Assembly (NCBI GenBank): GCA_029204225.1
Contig: MU832181.1
Coordinates: forward strand, 19,249-83,248
Source of the DNA: Diphasiastrum complanatum
Taxonomy: Eukaryota; Streptophyta; Lycopodiopsida; Lycopodiales; Lycopodiaceae
Length of the DNA: 64,000 nucleotides
Reading direction: 5' to 3'
Shown: positions 58,001 to 64,000 of the stretch, piece after piece
Layout: every line of letters starts with the position of its first letter
Numbering within the stretch: position 1 is the first letter of the stretch
Program-made: the position numbers and the translations under genes
Notes under the pieces: generated by a model
Seen by the model: the letters and a program-made list of their open reading frames with translations, nothing else
Database searches by the model: none
Told to the model about the DNA's origin: nothing

Positions 58001-60722
58001 TCAGGTCCCAAAAAATTTCTGAAAAAAAAAAAGTTTGGCGATTCTGGGCAGCAAATCGCGATTTTGAGAATCGCTATACCCCCAGAATTGTGATTCACTG
58101 CAACTATGGTTTGAAATATTTGAAAAAAATTACAAACCTCTCTAGAGCTCATCCCTCCAAGAGTACCTCGGTCCACATTGAAGAAAATTATTTATACCCT
58201 TTAACCTGCCTTTCAGATCCTTGGGTCACATGGTTTTTGTAGAGGTTGATTAAGACCTGCACAGGTTCAATTCCTAATTCCTACATGGTCACTTGGTTTT
58301 CTAAGTTAGTTTTTTTTTCACTATTCATTGAAGTTGGCAGACCCTTTGAATCTCTGACTAAGGCTCACAGGGGTCCTTCGTCAAAGGTGTCTATGCACTA
58401 CTTATCGTGAGCCCTATGGCTGCATTATTTTTGTCAATTCATGTCGGAGAAACGATTGTTATTTTCTTGGCATTGTTATCTATCAAATGTTACCCATGGT
58501 TATTATCATATGAAACATATGTCGAATTGGGACATCATACATGATACCCCATGTAGAAGTATATGTCAAGTACAAATTCGAATTCAGGGCTTGGAACCCT
58601 GAATCTAGGCATTCAAGCAAGCAATCTCAAGTTAGGTCAGATTCCTAGACTTGGATGCATGAAAATGGCAAATGAAGCCACCTTTAGATAAGATTACTTC
58701 AGTTCTATTGGTGAACCTTGTCAATAAATGGCAAAAAGAATTAGTTATAATCAGGCACGAATATTGGATAAATTATATGAGGTACTCTTACACAGGTTCC
58801 AAGAAAGGAGGAAGTTTTAGGATGCTGTCTTGTAGTTCATCTTGAACATTGGTAGAGAGTTGCAAACTTGTATAGCACTCTAGTAAGTAATTTTTTTTAT
58901 ATAATTCAGTACAAATGATGGTGTTTGCATGAATCTCACAACTTTGTGTGTAGATATCAATTCAATGTTTAATTAAGTTGTTCATGTGATGTATTGATTG
59001 ACTAAGTCTACAAAACTCCATGTTTCAAAATGGTATCGAGTATGTAAAATCATGCTTGATCCATCTTCCAACAGTTTTCAACAATGAGATGCACGCCTGT
59101 TACTGCCATGTTACTTTATGTTTCTAATGCTGGAAAGCTTCTTGATTATATTCCTGTTAAATATTAAATAGCTGATACAGATATTCTTGGAGCTAGCTAG
59201 AATTAATCACCAAACCTCATAAAACAATATTTGAAAGGGCTCTGCACCAAAAGTAGACTGTCAATCAAGAATGAGCATTTCTACATACTTGTGGCTTGAT
59301 TTCTTCATGTAGGTAGGCCAATCCTTGAGCAGCTCCCAAGGCAATTTTAACTCTGGAAAGCCATGAAAGCACTGGTAAAGTTTGTCCAAAAAGGTGGGCC
59401 TCGAGGCTTTTGTTTGGCATGAATTCATAGACAAGAAGCATTTGTACACCTCTTTCATCATCTTCAGCGCAGTATCCCACCAGCGTTACCAGGTTTGGGT
59501 GATTCGCAGAACCAAGATACTTGATCTCTGAAATCCATTCTTTGTGGCCCTGGAGAGTTCAAAAATATACCAGACCTCATTAATAAGCAATATTACCCAA
59601 CTTCTAAAAATTGTGCACAATACGTTGCATCCACATAAAGTTGTTCCTAAAAGTTCCTAGACAAAATGATTACCAAATGGTGACATAATTTTCTCGACAA
59701 TTCTTATCCCCAATAAAATGCAATATGTAGTCAGAAATGTCTACTCACAGACAGGAAATATGTGATAAACAGCTGCGGCCTAAAAGCAGCTAAACATTCA
59801 CCCCTACAACTCCTTCAATGAAAAAAGACTGCAGATCTAAAATCAAAAGCCAAAAAGAATCTCACTAGCAAAAGTTACTTGAAAGAAGGTTTTGCCAGCT
59901 ACAGCATCAATCTTCACTTAGAAGTCTGACTGAGAAAGCCTCTCACTAGTATGAATACTTCTGTGTATACTTGTAGAAGCTACTTGAAATTGCACGTGAG
60001 AACATTTCACAAAAGACTACTATCGTGATTTGAGAATTAACGCACTGGTGTATATACAGAATAATCACTGAAGTTAGAAGTCACCAGTTACCATGTTAAA
60101 ACAGACAATCTGTCCTACATCCTATCAACCGGCTCAATAACGTTCAAAATAAAGACTAGAAATGGTAGGATGAAGAAACGCTCGCATCAAGAAAAATAGC
60201 AAATTGAAAAGTGGTTGTCCTCAATGCAGACTCAAAAATGCAAGTTCAGCCTTAGATTTCTTATTCAAACACACCTTCAACGAGCAATCCCCATCAAGAG
60301 CACGGCCATACCTGTACACCTTTCACATCTAGTTGTTTCACTGCCACCTCAAGCTTCCACTCGCCCTCTTCACCTTTCTTCTGCTTGATATATCCCTTGT
60401 ATACACAACCAAAACCCCCTTGTCCAAGCAAATTTCCTGGATAGAAGTTTTTTGTAGCTACTTTCAGCTCGGAAAGACTGAACATTCGTAACTCATTCTG
60501 CTTTGTGAGGACAACAGTGCTATTAGGAGAATCTTTACTAGCTTCCGAATCTACAGATGAGTTCTTTTCTGAAACAGATTTCTGATCAGGACTGCTTGCG
60601 CCACTGATTGAAAACCACCATGAAAGCCTTCTCTCTTTTCCTTTCGAATCTCTTTTCTCTGCTTGCTCTCGTTTATCTCCTTGCTCTCTTTTCTCAGCTT
60701 GCACAAAACCAAAGCACCCCAT
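45480..60722 (-). CDS. Receptor-like cytoplasmic kinase, RLCK VII (PCRK1/PBL39-like)
   Basis: Complete four-exon model of 445 aa: exon 1 60722-60312, exon 2 59549-59289, exon 3 48025-47903, exon 4 46022-45480, all phase 0 with GT-AG introns of 0.76, 11.26 and 1.88 kb. The start MGCFGF gives Gly2 and Cys3 for myristoylation and palmitoylation, so it should sit at the plasma membrane. Kinase motifs: glycine loop [12 protein letters not shown] (residues 99-110), VAVK Lys129, the RLCK VII form FRDFK (Asp229, Lys231), DFG (247-249) and APEY (Glu276). The block [20 protein letters not shown] and the C-terminal half match PCRK1-type RLCKs, which act below pattern receptors in plant immunity; that role here is inferred. 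Nothing is missing. The 5' UTR probably has an intron as well (see 61.17 kb). Confidence 0.9.
46023..47902 (-). other. RLCK intron 3
   Basis: 1.88 kb. It holds an open minus-strand frame at 46687-46938 ([20 protein letters not shown]) that I do not recognise; no element boundaries are evident. Confidence 0.5.
47903..48025 (-). CDS. RLCK exon 3: catalytic and DFG loops
   Basis: Encodes residues 225-265, [20 protein letters not shown] and [20 protein letters not shown]. Bounded by tttcag| and gcg|gtatgt. It is 11.3 kb from exon 2. Confidence 0.9.
48551..48768. repeat. 109-bp tandem duplication in RLCK intron 2
   Basis: 'ctgtcatcgctattgtcatt' at 48551 recurs as 'ctgtcatccctatagccatt' at 48660, each followed by 'gttgcttat' and a similar 90-bp tail. 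Diverged. Confidence 0.75.
48769..50794. other. RLCK intron 2, 3' part without recognisable elements
   Basis: About 2 kb. A minus-strand frame at 50128-50346 ([20 protein letters not shown]) has no motif. It may include sequence from older elements adjoining the LTR at 50795. Confidence 0.4.
50795..51152 (-). repeat. 3' LTR of the chromovirus
   Basis: Plus-strand ends TGTAATAGATCCTAACAGC ... GTGCTCGTAACA. Immediately right of it lies the purine tract (minus strand GGGGGAGGGAG), directly after the pol stop codon TAA. Confidence 0.93.
51164..51739 (-). pseudogene. Chromovirus integrase C-terminus with chromodomain
   Basis: Contains [73 protein letters not shown] and a chromodomain ([20 protein letters not shown]). 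The frame ends at the polypurine tract. At its start it is joined to the RT by a deletion, out of frame with it. Confidence 0.9.
51718..52300 (-). pseudogene. Chromovirus reverse transcriptase, truncated
   Basis: [20 protein letters not shown] and [15 protein letters not shown] open the RT. After a frame break come [60 protein letters not shown] and [12 protein letters not shown], the catalytic F-x-D-D box. About 10 residues later the reading enters integrase sequence; thumb, RNase H and the integrase core are missing. Confidence 0.9.
52404..54061 (-). pseudogene. Chromovirus Gag and protease
   Basis: Gag starts at ATG 54061 ([20 protein letters not shown]) with a coiled-coil-like part ([20 protein letters not shown]). 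Its middle is broken near 53.4-53.7 kb; [20 protein letters not shown] follows and then a CCHC knuckle [14 protein letters not shown] near 53.0 kb. The protease shows [20 protein letters not shown] (52.77 kb) and [18 protein letters not shown] (52.55 kb). Several stops and frameshifts separate the parts, so it is not functional. Confidence 0.88.
54942..54954 (-). other. tRNA-Met primer-binding site
   Basis: The minus strand reads TGGTATCAGAGCC, the complement of the plant initiator tRNA-Met 3' end, one base inside the 5' LTR. The 54062-54941 interval is the untranslated leader. Confidence 0.93.
54956..55312 (-). repeat. 5' LTR of the chromovirus
   Basis: Nearly identical to 50795-51152, with the same TG...CA ends. 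It contains the palindromic 'gtcggccacgtggcactgac' region. Open frames in both LTRs are parallel shadows. Confidence 0.93.
55313..55688 (-). repeat. Probable 3' LTR of a second chromovirus (left end uncertain)
   Basis: The minus strand begins TGTTATGTACCATAACGG at 55688, right after a purine tract GGGGGAGGAAA, which fits a 3' LTR. The left boundary is taken at the junction with the first element; that element may have inserted into this LTR. Confidence 0.55.
55714..57560 (-). pseudogene. Second Ty3/gypsy chromovirus pol remnant
   Basis: In minus-strand order: [20 protein letters not shown] and [15 protein letters not shown] (RT start), [40 protein letters not shown], then in other frames [20 protein letters not shown], a damaged FLD-D box, [20 protein letters not shown] and [15 protein letters not shown] (RT end). 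RNase H is reduced to [20 protein letters not shown], which jumps to the integrase C-terminus [40 protein letters not shown] and a chromodomain ([28 protein letters not shown]). Gag, protease and the 5' LTR are absent. Confidence 0.88.
57747..58108. mobile_element. hAT-like MITE in RLCK intron 2
   Basis: A 362-bp insertion with perfect 10-bp inverted ends CATAGTTGCA ... TGCAACTATG and a perfect 8-bp target duplication GTTTGAAA at 57739-57746 and 58109-58116. The inner arms hold several copies of 'gcgattctagaatcac', 'agcgattcacccagaatcgc' and their complements, so the ends can fold extensively. It carries no transposase. Confidence 0.9.
58117..59288. other. RLCK intron 2, 5' part
   Basis: 1.2 kb of AT-rich intron without a recognisable element. 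The donor of exon 2 (gtatgt) is at its right end. Confidence 0.5.
59289..59549 (-). CDS. RLCK exon 2: N-lobe to catalytic-loop approach
   Basis: Encodes residues 138-224, from [20 protein letters not shown] to [11 protein letters not shown], with flanking ctccag| and |gtatgt. It contains the alpha-C Glu within EIKYL and the hinge LLVYEFM. Confidence 0.9.
60312..60722 (-). CDS. RLCK exon 1: acylation signal, linker and glycine loop
   Basis: Encodes residues 1-137. Residues 9-32 are a Lys/Glu/Arg-rich stretch with an approximate repeat ([20 protein letters not shown]); residues 38-75 are Ser-rich. [13 protein letters not shown] precedes the glycine loop as in other RLCK VII proteins. The exon ends GVQ|gtatgg. 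An in-frame non-ATG extension upstream is ignored because MGC is the family start. Confidence 0.9.
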
Positions 60723-61330
60723 TTTATAACCCAATGTCCTTATAAAGACTGTGCATGGTTAATTGCCACACCTAAGAAGCACGGAACTTTTGCCCCAGTT
60801 AATCTGCCACTAGCTCAATCCATTGCATAGGGCGAAGACCTCTATCAACCCTTGTGTTTCTATCACACATGAGAATGAACTATGTCTGTTACAGGCATGT
60901 CAGCTCAACAAAGGAATCCCGAAATGAAGGGTGTACTCCTTCCCAAAACATAATATCTCCTAAAGTTTCGGCAACTCTTCGTGCTGGATAATAGGACAAC
61001 AAACCGATAAGCCTTAACTAATCAACACTGGGCTGCGAAATGTAAGTTCCTGTATGCCAATACCTCCTTACAATCAGCAGCCAAAGTGTTTGAATTATCT
61101 AGAACTTGAACTTCTTGTGCCAACTTTGAATCCCTGGTGCATCTACAATTATCCACTTCCTTACCACGATGAATCGACTGTCAAGCTCCGAAAGAATCGA
61201 CTTTCAACCTCCGAAAACAGAATACGAGAACGGCTCCAAACTTCGATGTTAAAAGGAAATTAAAATGTGGATAGAAGGATTTAATCTTTAAAAGGAAATT
61301 AAACAGTGGATAGAAGATTTAATCTTTAAA
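60723..61330 (-). promoter_or_regulatory. RLCK 5' region with probable UTR intron and 37-bp tandem repeat
   Basis: On the minus strand the string 'ttcatcgtg|gtaaggaag' at about 61168 is a good splice donor, and 'ggcatacag' and 'catttcgcag' near 61030-61050 are possible acceptors, so a 5' UTR intron is likely. Just upstream, 61252-61325 holds two copies of 'aaaaggaaattaaa.. gtggatagaag.. gatttaatctttaa' with a period of about 37 bp. No clear TATA box was found. Confidence 0.4.
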
Positions 61331-61690
61331 GATTTGTCTGAGAGAATGCATTTCATGGAAATTGTAATTGGACAAACAACAAGCGCTCCACAGCATGAGC
61401 ATACATGATGCGCGACTTTTAGCAATTAGCCCTATCATAACTCCTAACTAAACTCAATTGCAAACCGGAACATAATCCGCTTACGCGCATCCAGCCACCT
61501 TATCCCGACACTACAATATCCAAGAAAGTTCGCCAAGAACAAACACAATCAAGCACCATAAACTAAATGGCCACAACCAATGCCAGATCCGTAAGAACTG
61601 ATGCCTCAAACATTGAACCTCAAACACTAAGCCACCAATCCCCCGCTGCACAGAAAGCGGCCAAAAAAAGGTCGTGCGAAGCAATCTTAC

Positions 61691-61936
61691 ATAGAAGACC
61701 TTGCGTGCCTGCTTCAACCATTTGCAGGCTTCCTCAAAACTTGATGCGCAAGACATGACGAGGACGTCATCCCTCCATTTCCTTCAAATCCACTGCCTCG
61801 TCCCATTTTCCTTCATATCTATTACCTCCTCCTCCTCCTCCTCCTCCTCCTCCTCCTCGTCTGAAATCTGAACCAAAGTAATAATAATACTATATGGATC
61901 GTCCAGGTCGTGCTTGCTTTCTGATCCCAAATCCAT
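61691..61936 (-). CDS. Possible first exon with acidic stretch; in-frame stop
   Basis: An ATG at 61936 opens MDLGSESKHDLDDPYSIIIT, LVQISD, eleven Glu from a GAG microsatellite, and VIDMKENGTRQWI, then TGA at 61784-61786. The same frame continues RKWRDDVLVMSCASSFEEAC and KWLKQARKVFY to a good donor (tat|gtaaga) at 61691. Either the first 50 codons are an upstream ORF and the protein begins at the later Met (MSCASS...), or this is a broken exon. No later exon was found before the kinase gene on the same strand. I do not recognise the protein. Confidence 0.3.
61825..61857. repeat. (CCT)11 microsatellite
   Basis: Eleven perfect CCT units (poly-Glu on the minus strand) within the possible exon. 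Confidence 0.97.
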
Positions 61937-62036
61937 GTTCGATCCGCGATTCTTTCTTCTTGAAAATCGCGATCCACCGGCAAATGGTACAGTTGTAGGT
62001 GGCTAAACGAGGAAGACGACGACAAAGATGACGGTT

Positions 62037-62162
62037 GACCGGGAATCACAGGTCATTGTACCAGATAACCCGGTATTCATGACCGGGAATCGCAGGTAGT
62101 TGATAATCTCTCAGTGTAAACCGGGTAACCCGGTATGCTTGACCGGGAATGACAGGTAGTTG
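62037..62162. repeat. GACCGGGAAT minisatellite
   Basis: Three copies of 'gaccgggaatcgcaggtagt' or near variants at 62037, 62081 and 62141, alternating with 'aacccggtat' strings. The last two are exactly 60 bp apart. Confidence 0.8.
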
Positions 62163-63350
62163 CGAGTAGATAGTAGATACTAGAATCTATGAACTGGAAA
62201 GGTGGGGGGCGCTAGCGGGGGCATAGGAGAAAACCTTTTCCACGTGGTCAATGTGTCGGTTGTCTATGGAATTGTTGGTAAAGGAACTAAAAGAAGGTCC
62301 ACAAAAAAAGACCTTATGCCTTTACCCCAACCCTATTCCTCTGGGAGTCTCACCTAAGTCTTGCCTGTCATGGCATTACGCCCACAAAAGCCCAAGCATG
62401 GAATTACAAGCGAGGTCTTCACACGAAATAAAGTCCTAACGTAGGTGCGATGAAGAAGCCTTCCCCTCGTCATGTCACAAGTGCGAGTTTTTTGTTTTGT
62501 TTTGTTTGTTACATTATGTTTTGAAAGCTTTTAGAAATGTCAAAATATTCATGTGGACGGCCAAATGCGTGACTGCCACATAACACATGCAAGTTCGAGG
62601 CTTTCCCTATGTAATGTCCGAGGGAACAAGCCTTCCCATATGTAATGCCACAATGGGATAGATGACCACTAGAGATAGTCCCAAGACAACAATACTTGTC
62701 TTGCATGATAAGAACACTTTAACAATGGTGACTAGGGTTTTCGTAAAGACCTTTTGGGTCACACAAAGAGGATGCAACAAATTTGATTCAACCATATAAG
62801 AATGGAACTCACAAGTGTTTCATGACCAATACATAGTTTAGAAGTATTGAATGTCCTTGGACATAAAGCATTGATTGGTGGAACTTGAAAAACATACATG
62901 GTCTTACAAACACAAAAGGGACAATCAAGACTCTCAAATGCATGTAACAATCGTGGAATGGAGCACAATAAGTTGGGAGCATACACTAGAAATTCGGGCT
63001 CTAAGGAGCATCGAGTGGTCTTGAAAAGGCCTAGACACACCAAAATAGTTTAACATCAAGTGATCACTATAAGCACAATGCTCAACTTCAAAGTGACAAA
63101 TGGACACAAAAACACATTCACACAATATTATCCCCCACTTTAGAAATTGTGATGTTGATGAATTAGACATGTGTGCACACACATTATTGTTCTAGCTAGA
63201 ATTTTTGAAGCTAACAACATGGAGGTTAATTTGTTCAACTCGGTTCAAAATAATGCATGAATTAGACAATATTGGTTGTCTAAATTTGTGAGAACTTAAG
63301 CATCAACACATGGTGTACGGGGATTCGTAGTTCAAGGTAAACCTTTTCAA
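62163..63350. other. 1.2 kb without a recognisable gene
   Basis: Open frames on the minus strand at 62509-63182 overlap each other and show no motif. Confidence 0.35.
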
Positions 63351-63354
63351 AAGA

Positions 63355-63990
63355 ATGATTTATTTGGTGTCCATCGCAGATCTCAATTTTGCTCCTCAAT
63401 TTTGCTCAATAACAAATCAGTGTGGTGTGCTAGATTGTAAAACCAACAGGCCAACTAGCACATCCAAGAGCTCAAAGAGCATGATGACTGGATTGTGCCA
63501 AAAAGATTCGCTTGAAGCCAAACTTGGTACTATTGATCAATTGACTCAACAGATGAATAAAGTTGAGGATGTTAATAAGAAGCTAAATCTAGTAAAATAA
63601 AAGTATTGAAAAGAAAATACAAGAAAAAGATGAGTAGATCGAAAGACTTTGCTCACAACATAAAGGAGCTAAATAATTCACCTGCCACCAAACAAGTCGC
63701 CACGTACTCCAAAAGCTGCCGCACTCTCTAGGGTTAGGTAGTGGCTTCACAAAGAGATTGTTTGGCTTTTCAATATGATTGGAATAGGCTTAAAAAGAAA
63801 TATGAGCGTGAAGAAAAAGCTATCCAAACAACTCAAGTTGAGTGAAAGCACTATCATTGAGATGAACGAGCAAATAGCTTCGCTTAACAAACCTTCTCAG
63901 ATTTGTTGAGACTTTCAATGATGCCCAAGATGCCCAGATGGACATGGCCACACTCACCAGTGTCTCACACAAATTTAAGAGGGATTAACA
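63355..63990 (+). pseudogene. Decayed coiled-coil ORF, function unknown
   Basis: Starts near 63355 (MIYLVSIADLNFAPQFCSIT). The later part is heptad-like: LGTIDQLTQQMNKVEDVNKK to the stop at 63598-63600, then KSIEKKIQEKDEQIERLCSQ in another frame, and KKYEREEKAIQTTQVE further on. Several frame changes show decay. It continues to the window end. It could be part of a retroelement Gag-like protein, but I see no zinc knuckle or protease. Confidence 0.3.
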
Positions 63991-64000
63991 TTATAAGGCA

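Noticed and set aside
1-64000. CRISPR arrays, tRNA/rRNA genes, operons, ribosome binding sites
   Set aside because: None seen; the tandem repeats lack spacer structure, and the gene structure is eukaryotic.

Overview
This window is nuclear DNA from a land plant. The genome is AT-rich and heavily loaded with transposons. The evidence is: GT-AG spliced genes separated by long intergenic stretches; Ty1/copia and Ty3/gypsy (chromovirus) retroelements in many states of decay, with plant-type tRNA-Met and tRNA-Asp primer-binding sites; hAT-like MITEs; long perfect AG/TC/TG microsatellites; and a plant receptor-like cytoplasmic kinase (RLCK VII) gene. The 11.3-kb retroelement-filled intron and some of the element families fit a large-genome plant such as a gymnosperm or fern, but I cannot name the species.

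Layout. 1-9.3 kb: a decayed satellite-like array ('...TATCACTTGAGATAGCTCAAATTTGATG...') broken up by a copia fragment, a GC-rich fold-back element and a possible transcribed locus. 11.3-12.6 kb (- strand) and 42.4-42.85 kb (+ strand): two copies of the C-terminus of one non-LTR retroelement family. 15.1-21.8 kb: the most unusual part. Gene A (+), gene B (+, poly-Q with an H3-like N-terminus), gene C (-) and gene D (-, a transposon-associated family with a THYMH...QGMEK signature) lie convergently between two identical 26-bp palindromes; a piece of copia integrase interrupts gene C. A second fragment of the gene D family is at 33.65 kb, again next to a variant of the palindrome. 24.6-27 kb: Gag and leader of a minus-strand tRNA-Asp-primed Ty3 element. 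27.9-32.3 kb: copia remnants and two inverted LTRs. 36-38 kb: GC-rich and tandem-repeat DNA, then a small two-exon gene for a secreted cysteine-rich peptide with TATA box. 39.5-42.9 kb: a Ty3 integrase fragment, a duplication with a MITE present in one unit only, a copia protease fragment and the second non-LTR copy.

45.48-60.72 kb (- strand) is the one clearly intact conserved gene: a four-exon RLCK VII kinase of 445 aa resembling PCRK1/PBL39. Intron 2 holds an LTR-bounded chromovirus deletion derivative (50.80-55.31 kb), a second decayed chromovirus (55.3-57.55 kb) and a hAT MITE with a perfect 8-bp target duplication. Upstream of the kinase there is a possible acidic coding exon (61.69-61.94 kb), a minisatellite and a decayed coiled-coil ORF at the window end.

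No rRNA, tRNA, CRISPR or bacterial-type features were seen. All gene models are read from sequence alone; splice sites other than those of the kinase are inferred.
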